Origin: Trueperella bialowiezensis | GTDB lineage: Bacteria; Actinomycetota; Actinomycetes; Actinomycetales; Actinomycetaceae | DNA: 64,000 nt | Assembly: GCF_900637955.1 (NCBI RefSeq) | Contig: NZ_LR134476.1 | Location: 1,979,250 to 2,043,249 of the forward strand | Direction: 5' to 3' | In this document: positions 38,076 through 46,911 of the stretch, one piece after another | How the letters are laid out: each line of letters begins with the position of its first letter | How positions within the stretch are numbered: position 1 is the stretch's first letter | The notes under the pieces: generated by a model | Seen by the model: the letters and a program-made list of their open reading frames with translations, nothing else | Database searches by the model: none | Told to the model about the DNA's origin: nothing | Program-made: the position numbers and the translations under genes

Positions 38076-38621
38076 GTGGTAGAGATTATTGAGCCAAAGA
38101 TCAGCACCACTGATATTGACGGCCTGCTCGTCATCACTCCGAAGCAGGTCACTGACGAGCGCGGTACGATCAGGGAGCTCGTGCGGCGGTCATGGTTGCA
38201 GGACAACGGTATTGTTTCTGATTTCGAACAGGCGAATAACACGTTCACACATCGCGGGGGAGTGCGCGGGTTGCACGCTGAGGCGATGACCAAGCTGGTC
38301 ACGGTTGTGGCCGGGCAAGCTTTTGGCGCGTACGTGGACATTCGCGAAGGCTCAGCGAGCTACGGCAAGGTGGTCACGGTCGATATCACTCCGGGTGTCA
38401 TGGTGCTCGTACCGCAGGGTGTGTGCAATGGCTTCCAGGCGGTTGAGGACACCGAATACCTGTACTTCTTCGATAAGGAGTGGCGCCCAGGTATGCCTGG
38501 TTCGGCGCTCGCTCCGCTCGATCCGGATCTTGCGATTGAGTGGCCGATCAAGGTTGACACTGCGGATCGCGCGATGATTTCCGAGAAGGATTTGAACGCA
38601 CCGCGGCTGAAGGATCTCTAA
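38076..38621 (+). CDS. RmlC-like sugar epimerase (variant active site)
   Basis: 181-residue cupin of the dTDP-4-dehydrorhamnose 3,5-epimerase family. RGVRGLHAEAMTKLVTVVAGQ gives the catalytic His and Lys; but the usual AHGF segment reads CNGF (His replaced by Asn) and the usual Tyr-rich strand reads YLYFFDKEWRPGM. AAAGGA precedes GTG 38076. No rmlA/B/D genes are in the window, so the substrate is open. ATG of the next gene follows its stop directly. Confidence 0.82.
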   Translation: MVEIIEPKISTTDIDGLLVITPKQVTDERGTIRELVRRSWLQDNGIVSDFEQANNTFTHRGGVRGLHAEAMTKLVTVVAGQAFGAYVDIREGSASYGKVVTVDITPGVMVLVPQGVCNGFQAVEDTEYLYFFDKEWRPGMPGSALAPLDPDLAIEWPIKVDTADRAMISEKDLNAPRLKDL

Positions 38622-39434
38622 ATGCCCCGGCGCTATCTAGCCGACAAGACGGGGCAGATCACGAAAGTTATTGCCTTGCGCCAGCGCCGTCATCGCCAGC
38701 GCTATGGCCAGGCACTTGTTGAAGGTCCACAGGCGGTACGCGAACTGCTCAGCTTTGCGCCGCAGTGCGTGCGTGACCTGTACGTCACCGAGGCGGGGCT
38801 GGCAGCTCACCCAGATATCGATGAGTTGGCCGCGCAGGTTGATCCGTATACGCACGTGCTCCCTGAAGACGTGTTTGCGCAGATCAGCACAGACGCGCAA
38901 GGGCTGGCGGCAGTCATGAACATTCCAGCGGAGGTCGAGCTGGGCGAGTTCTTCGCCGCGAAACCTGCGCTCGTTGTGTGCCTGGTGGAATCAGCAGACC
39001 CGGGCAATCTGGGCACAATCATTCGTACGGCAGATGCCGCGGGCGCCGACGGCGTCGTGCTCGGCCACGGCAGCGTGGAACTCTACAATCCCAAAGTGAT
39101 CCGTTCGACGGCGGGCTCGCTGTTTCACCTGCCTGTTGTGACGGGCGTGGATGTGGGCGAGGTTGCGCAACGCGCGCGGGCGTCCGGGATGCGGGTGTTG
39201 GCAGCGGACGGCTCGGGCTCGCTACAGATCGGATCGGAATGCCTTGACCTTTCCGTTCCAACCCTGTGGCTCATCGGCAATGAGGCACACGGCTTAAGCG
39301 GCGAGCATCTGGGACTTGCCGACGACGTCGTGCGCATCCCACTGTGGGGTCACGCCGAGTCGCTAAACGCTGCAGTTGCCGCAAGCCTATGTATCTATGC
39401 GAGTGCGGCAGCCCAACGCGGCCAGTTCCGCTAG
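38622..39434 (+). CDS. TrmH/SpoU-family 23S rRNA methyltransferase
   Basis: 270 residues. N-terminal L30e-like substrate domain, then the SPOUT motifs VCLVESADPGNLGTIIRTADAAGADGVVLG, KVIRSTAGSLFHLPV and LIGNEAHGLS...VRIPLWGHAESLNAAVAASLCIY. Methylates 2'-O of an rRNA nucleotide; exact site unknown. Usually lies between rplT and pheS in actinobacteria, as here. A thiostrepton-resistance (TsnR) label would be over-specific. Confidence 0.9.
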   Translation: MPRRYLADKTGQITKVIALRQRRHRQRYGQALVEGPQAVRELLSFAPQCVRDLYVTEAGLAAHPDIDELAAQVDPYTHVLPEDVFAQISTDAQGLAAVMNIPAEVELGEFFAAKPALVVCLVESADPGNLGTIIRTADAAGADGVVLGHGSVELYNPKVIRSTAGSLFHLPVVTGVDVGEVAQRARASGMRVLAADGSGSLQIGSECLDLSVPTLWLIGNEAHGLSGEHLGLADDVVRIPLWGHAESLNAAVAASLCIYASAAAQRGQFR

Positions 39435-39469
39435 CCGCGTGATCTGTACCACGGGCGATGCGCCGGCAA

Positions 39470-39475
39470 TACACT
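39470..39475 (+). promoter_or_regulatory. -10 box of OYE-type gene (leaderless)
   Basis: TACACT with 7 bases to ATG 39483 and no ribosome site. Confidence 0.5.
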
Positions 39476-39482
39476 TACCGGT

Positions 39483-40580
39483 ATGCACCTTTTTGATCCC
39501 ATCACGATCCGCGGACTAGACATCAGCAACCGCCTGTGGCTGGCACCCATGTGCCAGTATTCAGCGGAGTCGGACGGGCCGAATCTTGGCCGGCCGAACG
39601 AGTGGCACTTCCAGCACTATGGGTCGCGCGCCCTCGGCGGTTTCGGGCTCGTCACCGTGGAAGCCACAGGCATTACGGCGCAGGGCAGGATTTCGCCGCA
39701 CTGCTTGGTCCTCAACAACGACGCCGACGTCCCGGCTTTCGCAAAGCTGGCTGGGCTTATCGAGGCGGGCGGCGCCGTCCCAGCGATACAAATTGGGCAC
39801 GCCGGGCGGAAAGGTTCGTCGCAGGTGCCGTGGGAAGGTCGCGGTAGTGTCAGCGTGAGCGACGGCGGTTGGGAGACGATAGCACCAAGCGCGATCGGTT
39901 ATGACGACAAGCTGGGAACACCTCGCGAGATGACGGCCGCCGAGATCACTGACACGATCAGTCAGTTCGCGCGAAGTGCCAAACTCGCTGTCGAGGCTGG
40001 ATTTAAGGCGATTGAGCTGCACGGCGCGCACGGCTACCTCATGCACCAGTTTTTGAGCCCGGTGTCGAACCGGCGCGAGGATGAGTGGGGTGGCGATTTT
40101 GCTGGGCGTACCCGTTTCTTTTCGGACGTGGTTCGGGCTGTACGTGAAGCGATAGGTGACGTGCCGCTGATCGCACGGATCTCGGCCACTGACTGGCTTG
40201 AGGAAACGGCAAGCACGCACGATGGCAGTGAGGGCTGGAAAGTAGCCGAGACGATCCGATTGGTCCGTGAGCTGCCCGAAGTTGATTTTTGGAACGTGTC
40301 CACTGGCGGTAACGTGCCCGTGAGGATACCGACTGGGCCGGGATATCAGGTGCCATTTTCTCGGCGAATCAAGGAAGAGACCGGGGCGAGCACGGGCGTG
40401 GCCGGACTCATCGCGAACGCAACCCAGGCCGGCGTCGTCGTTCATGACGAGCATGCCGACGTCGTCTACATCGGAAGGGTTGCCCTCCATCATCCGTATA
40501 TTGCTCGGCAGTGGGCGGCACAGATGGGGGAGCCGGTCACGTGGCCAAACCAGTATCTGCGCGGAGTTAACGAACGCTAA
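39483..40580 (+). CDS. old yellow enzyme-type NAD(P)H:flavin oxidoreductase (YqjM-like)
   Basis: FMN-dependent ene-reductase, 365 residues. RLWLAPMCQYSAESDG contains the Cys that marks the YqjM/thermophilic-like class, IQIGHAGRKGS gives the His/Arg pair, GFKAIELHGAHGYLMHQFLSP the substrate loop and DVVYIGRVALHHPYIA the FMN-phosphate end. Reduces activated alkenes; physiological substrate unknown. Monocistronic by context. Confidence 0.93.
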   Translation: MHLFDPITIRGLDISNRLWLAPMCQYSAESDGPNLGRPNEWHFQHYGSRALGGFGLVTVEATGITAQGRISPHCLVLNNDADVPAFAKLAGLIEAGGAVPAIQIGHAGRKGSSQVPWEGRGSVSVSDGGWETIAPSAIGYDDKLGTPREMTAAEITDTISQFARSAKLAVEAGFKAIELHGAHGYLMHQFLSPVSNRREDEWGGDFAGRTRFFSDVVRAVREAIGDVPLIARISATDWLEETASTHDGSEGWKVAETIRLVRELPEVDFWNVSTGGNVPVRIPTGPGYQVPFSRRIKEETGASTGVAGLIANATQAGVVVHDEHADVVYIGRVALHHPYIARQWAAQMGEPVTWPNQYLRGVNER

Positions 40581-40617
40581 CGGATGGGCTACCAGCGCGG
40601 ATGTCGGTGGGCGGATC

Positions 40618-40623
40618 TAGGAT
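40618..40623 (+). promoter_or_regulatory. -10 box of SGNH hydrolase gene (leaderless)
   Basis: TAGGAT, 6 bases before ATG 40630; the GAGG between is too close to be a ribosome site. Confidence 0.5.
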
Positions 40624-40629
40624 GAGGTT

Positions 40630-41457
40630 ATGAGTATGAATAAGTATGTGGCTGCGGCTGCCGTGGGGATCGCGGGCGTTGGCGTGATGCGTAAAGCCGG
40701 GGAAGTCAAGCGGCAGAATTCGCCGTTTCGCAGGTACTGGGAACGCCACCTGCAGGCAACTTTGGCAGACTTGGATGAGCGTGCCGCTGCCGGTCAGGAA
40801 CTGCCGTTGGTTTATGTGGCGCTCGGAGATTCAGCCGCGCAGGGCTTGGGCGCCACCGAGATTGAAGAAGGCTACGTGCCGAGGGTCGCACAGGCACTCG
40901 CACAGGGCTCGGGGCGCGAGGTCGCTCTGCTGAACCTGTCGCTCTCAGGTGGCATGGTCCAATCAGTTCTGGGCACTCAGCTGCCGCAACTGGCCGGCTT
41001 ACGTATCGGTGGAAAGCCGATCATTCCCGACGTCGTCACACTCGACATCGGTGGTAACGACGTGCGTCAGCCCTGGCTCACCGAAGACATCTTCGCACGC
41101 GATTACGCACGCCTTGTGGACGAACTTCCGGCTGGCACGTTCGTGATGAATGTGCCCTCATACGGAAAGCTACCGGAAGAAGAAAAGGCAGCAGCGTTTT
41201 GCGCCACGGTCGATCGTCATGTGGCGGGTAGCCACCATCATCTCGTGGACATCGGAAACTATTCACGCAACCTGCCGTGGCGAACCTACACGTTCGACTA
41301 CCACGCATCGGATCTGTTCCACCCGAACTCGGCATGGTACGAAGTGTGGGCACAGCAGTTCGTCAACCAGATTTGTGCAGTTCACGGCTGGCCGCAGATC
41401 GCCGTCGCCGAACTGGAGGCGTGGTCGGGGCCAATCGCCGAGGTCGTGTTTACCTAA
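40630..41457 (+). CDS. SGNH/GDSL-family hydrolase
   Basis: 275 residues. Weak N-terminal hydrophobic stretch (YVAAAAVGIAGVGVM), then block I VALGDSAAQGLGA (catalytic Ser), block III DIGGNDVR and block V DLFHPNSAW (Asp and His). Esterase or lipase of unknown substrate; the N-terminal stretch may be a membrane anchor but lacks a clear cleavage site. Alone between the OYE gene and pheS. Confidence 0.85.
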   Translation: MSMNKYVAAAAVGIAGVGVMRKAGEVKRQNSPFRRYWERHLQATLADLDERAAAGQELPLVYVALGDSAAQGLGATEIEEGYVPRVAQALAQGSGREVALLNLSLSGGMVQSVLGTQLPQLAGLRIGGKPIIPDVVTLDIGGNDVRQPWLTEDIFARDYARLVDELPAGTFVMNVPSYGKLPEEEKAAAFCATVDRHVAGSHHHLVDIGNYSRNLPWRTYTFDYHASDLFHPNSAWYEVWAQQFVNQICAVHGWPQIAVAELEAWSGPIAEVVFT

Positions 41458-41525
41458 CGCCCGCCACGGTCAAAACATTGGGCTTTCGCACACTGAGCAA
41501 CAATGCTGTGGGCGGGCGAAGTGAC

Positions 41526-41531
41526 TAGACT
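41526..41531 (+). promoter_or_regulatory. -10 box of pheST promoter
   Basis: TAGACT about 50 bases before pheS; the leader has a small CCCGC/GCGGG hairpin and then GGGAAAGG ahead of ATG 41582. No T-box or Phe leader peptide was seen. Confidence 0.4.
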
Positions 41532-41581
41532 ATATGCGGTAACCCGCCGGCTCAGGCCGTGCGGGCAAGGGAAAGGTAAAC

Positions 41582-42667
41582 ATGACTCTCAATCCACTCG
41601 ATGAGGCCGGGATTGCCGAGGCCGTTGCGGCTGCGAAGGAAGCATTCGCCGGAGCTACCAGCCTCGAGGAACTGAAAGAGGCACGGCTCGCACACAGCGG
41701 TGACAATGCGCCCATCACGCACGCCAACATGCAGATCCGCCATCTTGACAAGGCAGATAAGCCAACCGCGGGCAAACTGCTGGGCGGAGCACGCAAAGAG
41801 ATCCAAGCGGCGCTCGCGCAGGCCACGGAACGTCTGGAAGCCGAGGCTCAGGAACGCGTGCTGCGTGAAGAGCGTGTGGACGTCACTGAGCCAACCCGGC
41901 GCAATCCGCGCGGTGCACGCCACCCGCTCCCAGTCCTGATGGAAGATATTTGCGACGTCTTTGTGGCTATGGGCTGGGAAGTTGCGGAAGGCCCCGAGCT
42001 CGAGCACGAGTGGTTTAACTTCGACTCGCTGAATTTCGGACCGGATCATCCGGCCCGCCAGATGCAAGATACGTTCTATGTGGCCGGCGTGGAACGAGTA
42101 ACGTCCGCGGGCGCCGAACGCGTTACGGATACCGACGGGCTCGTGCTTCGCACGCATACCTCGCCCGTGCAATCACGGGTGATGCTCGACAACGAGCCTC
42201 CGATCTATATCGTGTGCCCCGGAAAGGTGTTCCGCACCGACGCACTTGACGCCACGCACACTCCCGTTTTCCACCAGATCGAAGGATTGGCTGTGGATAA
42301 GGGGCTGACGATGGAACACTTGAAGGGCTCTCTCGACCACTTCGCGAAGTCAATGTTTGGCCCCGAAGCGAAGACCCGACTGCGCCCGTCCTTCTTCCCG
42401 TTCACCGAGCCGTCGGCCGAAATGGATCTGTGGTTCCCGCAGAAGAAAGGCGGCCCGGGCTGGATCGAATGGGGAGGCTGCGGCATGGTCAACCCCGAAG
42501 TGTTGCGCAACGCCGGTATTGACCCGGATGAGTACACGGGATTCGCATTTGGCATGGGCATCGAACGTACGCTCATGTTGCGCAATTCAATTGAGGACAT
42601 GCGCGACATGGTAGAAGGCGACGTCCGGTTCTCCACCCAGTTCGGAACCACAGGAAGGGGCGCATAA
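41582..42667 (+). CDS. pheS: phenylalanyl-tRNA synthetase alpha subunit
   Basis: 361 residues. N-terminal coiled coil (about 1-100), class II motifs [26 protein letters not shown] and [15 protein letters not shown]. Forms the alpha2beta2 enzyme with PheT, whose gene starts 1 base after its stop. Confidence 0.97.
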   Translation: MTLNPLDEAGIAEAVAAAKEAFAGATSLEELKEARLAHSGDNAPITHANMQIRHLDKADKPTAGKLLGGARKEIQAALAQATERLEAEAQERVLREERVDVTEPTRRNPRGARHPLPVLMEDICDVFVAMGWEVAEGPELEHEWFNFDSLNFGPDHPARQMQDTFYVAGVERVTSAGAERVTDTDGLVLRTHTSPVQSRVMLDNEPPIYIVCPGKVFRTDALDATHTPVFHQIEGLAVDKGLTMEHLKGSLDHFAKSMFGPEAKTRLRPSFFPFTEPSAEMDLWFPQKKGGPGWIEWGGCGMVNPEVLRNAGIDPDEYTGFAFGMGIERTLMLRNSIEDMRDMVEGDVRFSTQFGTTGRGA

Positions 42668-45250
42668 ATGCCACGGATTGATATTGATTGGCTTGCCGAC
42701 CACGTTGAGGTTCCCGCAGGGCTCACGGCGCAGCAGCTAGCACGCGATCTGGTCAAGGTCGGACTGGAAGAAGAAGAGATCCACCGCCCGGACGTCTCCG
42801 GGCCGATCGTCGTCGGAAAAGTACTGACCGTCAGCAAAGAGAAGCAGACCAACGGAAAAACAATCAACTATTCGCGTGTTGACGTAGGTGAGCATAACGA
42901 CGCCCCGGGTGAGGGCAAAGAGCCTGCCGATGTCGCGTCGCGGGGGATCGTGTGTGGTGCACACAATTACGAGGTGGGCGATTACGTCGTCGTGTCGCTA
43001 CCCGGTGCGGTGCTACCCGGTGATTTTCAGATCTCGGCCCGCAAAACGTACGGTCATGTGTCTGACGGCATGATCTGCTCCGAGCGCGAACTTGGGCTCG
43101 GTGAGGATCATTCAGGGATTATCGTGCTTGCCAGCTCGGATGCCGAGGCTGCCGACAAGGGCCTGCCCGCCATCGGTGAGGACGTGCTGGACTACCTTGG
43201 TTTGAGCGGTGAAGTGCTCGAAATCAACGTGACACCCGATCGTGGATACTGCTTCGCAATGCGTGGCGTGGCGCGCGAGTATGCGCATTCGACCGGCGCG
43301 GCGTTCACCGACCGCGGTCTGGCGGAAAACCTTGCTGGCGGCCTGCCGGAGGTCAACGGCAAGGGCTTCAAGGTGAAGGTTGACGACGACTCGCCGATTC
43401 ACGGCGTGCCAGGATGCGACCGTTTCGTCACGCGTATCGTGCGCGGGGTTGACCCGCACGCACCGAGCCCGAAGTGGCTACAGGATCGCCTGACTGCCGC
43501 CGGGATGCGGCCGATCTCGCTGGCCGTGGATGCTACGAATTACGTCATGCTGGACCTCGGACAGCCCCTACACGCCTACGACCTGGACAAGCTCGTGGAA
43601 CCGATCGTTGTGCGCCGGGCACGCCCGGGCGAAACGCTCGTCACACTCGACGACCAGGAGCGCGCCCTCGACGGCGAAGACCTAGTCATTACTGATTCGG
43701 AGGGCGGCGAGGGCGAGCGCGTCATCGGCCTGGCTGGCACGATGGGTGGTCTCGACACGGAGATCACTGCCGACACGACGAACGTGCTCATTGAGGCGGC
43801 GCATTTTGATGCGGTCTCGGTGGCGCGGATGGCGCGCAAGCACAAGTTGCCGTCGGAGGCATCAAAACGCTTTGAGCGTGGGGTGGACCCGGCAGTTGCG
43901 CCGGTTGCAGCTCAGCGCGTGGCCGATCTGCTTGTTGAGTACGGCGGCGGCACGATTGATGAAGCGAATTTCGATTTCAATGAGACGGTGGCTCCGAGCG
44001 CTCAGGTGTTTGACACCCGTGAGGTCGCTCGCCTGACAGGCTTGGACCTGCCGAAGGCGGAGATTACTGGAGTGCTCGAACAGATCGGCTGCGCCGTGGC
44101 CGATGCTGGCGATGATCTGCTTGAGGTGACGCCGCCGAGCTGGCGGCCGGATCTGGTTGGTCCTGCGCATTTCGTGGAGGAAGTAACCAGGCTCGTTGGC
44201 TACGACGAGGTGGCGAGCAAACTTCCGGCGGCTTCCGCCGGGGAGGGGCTGACCACCGCGCAGCGCCATCGCCGCGATATTGGCCGTGCGCTTGCCGAAC
44301 AGGGCTGGGTTGAAGTGCTGTCTTACCCGTTCGTGGCCGGCTCGGTGTTTGATCGGCAGCAGATCAGTGACGACGACGAGCGTCGCCTCGCCGTCCGGCT
44401 GAGCAATCCTTTGCAGGATGACGCGCCGTACATGCGGACATCGATCCTTGACTCGTTGCTGGACACGGCACGGATGAACGTGGCACGTGGAAATCCCACA
44501 GTGGCTATTTTTGAAGCCGGCCTTGTTACACGCCCGGCAGGTATCCAACCGGCTACCACGCCGGGTGTGGGCGCCCGTCCGAGCGATGCTGAGCTAGCTC
44601 AGATGTTTGCCGGTATCCCCGCACAGCCTCATCACGTGGCAGGGGTGGCAACACCTACTGTCACCGAACGCGTCGCTGGTTTTGCGGCGCAAGTGTGGGA
44701 TTGGCGCGATGCGATCGAGGCCGTGAAAACTGCTGGACGTACCATTGACCTTGACCTCAAGGTGAAGGCAGCCGAGCGTGCGCCGTTCCATCCAGGGCGG
44801 TGTGCGGCGCTGAGCGTCGGTAAGAAGCTGATTGGTCATGCGGGCGAGCTCGACCCGCGAGTGTGTAAGGCCTTTGACCTGCCTGCCCGTACGGTCGCCT
44901 TCGAGTTTGATGTAGACGCGCTGATCGCGGCGCGAGGCTCAGCGGCGCTCAGCATTCTTCCGGTGCTGACGAGCCCGGCGGCGAAAGAGGACATCGCGCT
45001 CGTCGTCGACGATTCGACCACGGCCGCTGCCGTTGCCAATACGATCAGGGACGCCGCAGGTGCGCTGCTTGAAGACGTGCACCTGTTCGACGTCTACACG
45101 GGCGATCAGATCCCCGAGGGCAAGAAGTCGTTGGCCTTCGCTCTGCGTTTGCGTGCCGACCACACGCTGAATGCCGAGGAGATTGCGCAGGTGCGCAATA
45201 AGGTCGTCAAGGCCTGCGCCAAGGCCTTCGGAGCAGAACTGCGGAGCTAG
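42668..45250 (+). CDS. pheT: phenylalanyl-tRNA synthetase beta subunit
   Basis: 860 residues. tRNA-binding OB domain (about 40-150), B3/B4 editing domain, B5 (VRRARPG...; FDTREVARLTGLDL), catalytic-like core and C-terminal anticodon-binding FDX-ACB domain (LPVLTSPAAKEDIALVVDD). Length normal. Ends 2 bases before the next ATG. Confidence 0.97.
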   Translation: MPRIDIDWLADHVEVPAGLTAQQLARDLVKVGLEEEEIHRPDVSGPIVVGKVLTVSKEKQTNGKTINYSRVDVGEHNDAPGEGKEPADVASRGIVCGAHNYEVGDYVVVSLPGAVLPGDFQISARKTYGHVSDGMICSERELGLGEDHSGIIVLASSDAEAADKGLPAIGEDVLDYLGLSGEVLEINVTPDRGYCFAMRGVAREYAHSTGAAFTDRGLAENLAGGLPEVNGKGFKVKVDDDSPIHGVPGCDRFVTRIVRGVDPHAPSPKWLQDRLTAAGMRPISLAVDATNYVMLDLGQPLHAYDLDKLVEPIVVRRARPGETLVTLDDQERALDGEDLVITDSEGGEGERVIGLAGTMGGLDTEITADTTNVLIEAAHFDAVSVARMARKHKLPSEASKRFERGVDPAVAPVAAQRVADLLVEYGGGTIDEANFDFNETVAPSAQVFDTREVARLTGLDLPKAEITGVLEQIGCAVADAGDDLLEVTPPSWRPDLVGPAHFVEEVTRLVGYDEVASKLPAASAGEGLTTAQRHRRDIGRALAEQGWVEVLSYPFVAGSVFDRQQISDDDERRLAVRLSNPLQDDAPYMRTSILDSLLDTARMNVARGNPTVAIFEAGLVTRPAGIQPATTPGVGARPSDAELAQMFAGIPAQPHHVAGVATPTVTERVAGFAAQVWDWRDAIEAVKTAGRTIDLDLKVKAAERAPFHPGRCAALSVGKKLIGHAGELDPRVCKAFDLPARTVAFEFDVDALIAARGSAALSILPVLTSPAAKEDIALVVDDSTTAAAVANTIRDAAGALLEDVHLFDVYTGDQIPEGKKSLAFALRLRADHTLNAEEIAQVRNKVVKACAKAFGAELRS

Positions 45251-45252
45251 AC

Positions 45253-45711
45253 ATGGCTCAAGCACTGGGAGTAGACCGGCGTTACAGACGCGCCGGTCTA
45301 CTCTGTGTTGCCACGTTGATCGCGGCGCTGTGCGGATGTGGCGAATCGGCTAGTGACCCTAGCGAGCCTAGTGAAGATGCGTTCACGCTTTTAGTGACGC
45401 CCAATATTGATGCTGACGTGTATTTGGTTGGTATTGAAACCTATGCGAACGGCGACGTGGTGTCGATAACGGCGGAAAGTAACGCTAATCTTTCGGTGTT
45501 TGATCCACCTGCGACTTTTGAATTTATTGACGACGAGAATTTGACCAAGCTGGAAAACGCGGAAGCTACCGTGCAGGTTTACGTCGCAACCTCCAAGGTT
45601 CAGGCGGAGGAGTCTAACGCGCGAATGGATTTTACGGGCCTGCACAAGGTCGGCCAACAGGTGCCTATCACCGTGGTGCGTGGGCAAACGCAAAGCCTTA
45701 CGGTGCCGTGA
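45253..45711 (+). CDS. small lipoprotein of unknown function
   Basis: 152 residues. Basic n-region (DRRYRRAG), hydrophobic core LLCVATLIAAL and lipobox LCGC give a lipoprotein signal with lipidated Cys near residue 30. Mature part is acidic at first (ESASDPSEPSED), then beta-rich with no recognisable domain. A perfect 11-bp hairpin lies inside codons 7-17 and probably also serves as the pheT terminator. Followed by a strong terminator. A downstream start would lose the signal, so ATG 45253 is kept. Confidence 0.75.
   Translation: MAQALGVDRRYRRAGLLCVATLIAALCGCGESASDPSEPSEDAFTLLVTPNIDADVYLVGIETYANGDVVSITAESNANLSVFDPPATFEFIDDENLTKLENAEATVQVYVATSKVQAEESNARMDFTGLHKVGQQVPITVVRGQTQSLTVP
45271..45301 (+). 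terminator. hairpin inside lipoprotein start, likely pheST terminator
   Basis: GTAGACCGGCG (45271-45281), 9-base loop, CGCCGGTCTAC (45291-45301), perfect 11-bp stem 20 bases after the pheT stop, followed by TCTGTGTT. It lies within the lipoprotein coding sequence. Confidence 0.6.
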
Positions 45712-45730
45712 AACTTGCTGGTAGAAAACA

Positions 45731-45763
45731 AATCGTGGGCGGGATCAAATCCCGCCCACGATT
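45731..45763. terminator. bidirectional terminator
   Basis: Perfect 15-bp stem AATCGTGGGCGGGAT (45731-45745), loop CAA, ATCCCGCCCACGATT (45749-45763), between the convergent lipoprotein and membrane-protein genes. Confidence 0.88.
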
Positions 45764-45787
45764 ATTATCTCTAGCTTGAGCTACACC

Positions 45788-46477
45788 TTAGATGTAGGTG
45801 CCGTCAGGCTGCGGGAAGAACCCGACGTGGCTGTAGAACACAGTCAGCGCCAGGAAGATCCACAGGATGCCAAGGCCCCACGAGAAGAGCGTGAAGATGC
45901 GGGCAACCCACTTGTTTTCCCGGATGAACGGGGCGAGGATTGCGGTCACGCCCGTGCCCATGTAAAGGGTCATGACGAAGAGCGGCTCGGCAAGGTTGCC
46001 TGCCAAGAGGCGAGCGATCGGCTCGATCGTCGGCGGACGCCACATGCCAAAGTGCATGCCTGCGATACCGAAGAGGATGAGGCCGAAGCCACCGAGTGCG
46101 GCGATGAACAGGATCGGGCGAAGGTTGTGGAACAGGTCAATGTCGGTCTGACCGCCGTCCACCTTCTTCTGGTAAGAAACGATGATGATACCTGCAACAA
46201 AGGCGAGAAGTCCGAAGAGAGCTGCCGGTTCGCCGAAGGTGACGTTATCGACGGTACAGCAGAACGAGCCCTCGACTTCCTTCAGCGGCCACGTGAGCAT
46301 CATGTGGAAGCCCGAAACGCCGAGGAAGAAACCGCTAGCAATGAATGCGTAGCCCCACCCAGCAACAGACACGCGCTGACGGTGCGTCACGTCGCGCATG
46401 AAAAGAGGAATCATCAACAAGATGGCACCCGCGACGAGCGCCATGGTCGTGTTATATGTGACGCCTTGAATAAGCAC
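45788..46477 (-). CDS. polytopic membrane protein (DUF981-like)
   Basis: 229 residues with about six or seven helices. Features: FLGVSGFHMMLTWPLKEVEGSFCC, a Cys pair, NVTFGEPAALFG, GIAGMHFGMWRPP and LYMGTGVTAILAP. The several His/Glu residues in helices could bind metal or heme, but that is speculation. I think this is the DUF981 family of uncharacterised actinobacterial membrane proteins; moderate confidence. Encoded directly after the small two-helix protein 46481-46729, so they probably form a complex. Confidence 0.65.
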   Translation of the reverse strand: MLIQGVTYNTTMALVAGAILLMIPLFMRDVTHRQRVSVAGWGYAFIASGFFLGVSGFHMMLTWPLKEVEGSFCCTVDNVTFGEPAALFGLLAFVAGIIIVSYQKKVDGGQTDIDLFHNLRPILFIAALGGFGLILFGIAGMHFGMWRPPTIEPIARLLAGNLAEPLFVMTLYMGTGVTAILAPFIRENKWVARIFTLFSWGLGILWIFLALTVFYSHVGFFPQPDGTYI

Positions 46478-46480
46478 GGT

Positions 46481-46729
46481 TTAGTTCCCCTTTCCAATCA
46501 GTTCGCGAATCGACATAACGGTGATGCTGAGGGCGAACGAAATGATGAGCGTGAGGATCGAGATGTCCTGCCCGGTGCTGCCCGAGCTGGCGATCCAAAT
46601 AATTCCGGCGGCAATAGCGCCTACAGCAAGGATCGCAATGGCGATCTTGGGCAAGAGCGCCCAGTACTTTGCGGCTGTCTTCTGATCCGGCTCCGCCGGC
46701 AGAATGCCATGAGGGTCAATATTGTGCAA
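46481..46729 (-). CDS. small two-helix membrane protein
   Basis: 82 residues starting TTG 46729, with TAGGAG 7-8 bases before it. After a short N-terminus (DPHGILPAEPDQK) come two helices (about 26-47 and 55-73). First gene of a two-gene operon with the polytopic protein (3-base gap). No family recognised. Confidence 0.65.
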   Translation of the reverse strand: MHNIDPHGILPAEPDQKTAAKYWALLPKIAIAILAVGAIAAGIIWIASSGSTGQDISILTLIISFALSITVMSIRELIGKGN

Positions 46730-46758
46730 TGTCCCACTCCTACTAGAAACATAAAAAT

Positions 46759-46777
46759 CGAATCCAAAGTGGATTCG
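46759..46777. promoter_or_regulatory. perfect palindrome at the start site of the 46729-45788 operon
   Basis: CGAATCCA-AAG-TGGATTCG, 8-3-8 perfect inverted repeat, exactly where transcription should start from the minus-strand promoter at 46786-46814. It looks like a repressor operator, or it forms the mRNA 5' hairpin. Confidence 0.6.
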
Positions 46778-46785
46778 TTCAAGTT

Positions 46786-46814
46786 ATCTTACATGATTGT
46801 GTCGAGTATGTGAA
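46786..46814 (-). promoter_or_regulatory. promoter of the two-gene membrane operon
   Basis: On the minus strand TTCACA (46814-46809), 17-base spacer, TAAGAT (46791-46786): five of six at -35 and a good -10. Start expected near 46779. Confidence 0.7.
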
Positions 46815-46885
46815 TGAACGCGCTGGTGAGGCCTATGGGTGGTTGCTTTCACAGGCAAACAATTTCGCTGGCATGCAGGCGGGTG

Positions 46886-46911
46886 TATAGTTATGCGTAT
46901 GACATATACGG
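46886..46911 (+). promoter_or_regulatory. argC promoter -10 and possible ArgR operator
   Basis: TATAGT (46886-46891) lies 7 bases before ATG 46899, suggesting a leaderless arg mRNA. Flanking GTATA (46885-46889) and TATAC (46905-46909) make an imperfect palindrome spanning the start, AT-rich like ARG boxes. argR is in the same operon, so autoregulation here is likely but unproven. Confidence 0.45.

Noticed and set aside
39561..40493. 310-residue minus-strand frame in the OYE gene
   Set aside because: Shadow; the plus strand carries all OYE motifs.
45776..46813. 345-residue plus-strand frame opposite the membrane operon
   Set aside because: Extremely charged Arg/Glu/Asp/His composition is the antisense of membrane helices; the minus-strand genes have ribosome sites and a promoter.
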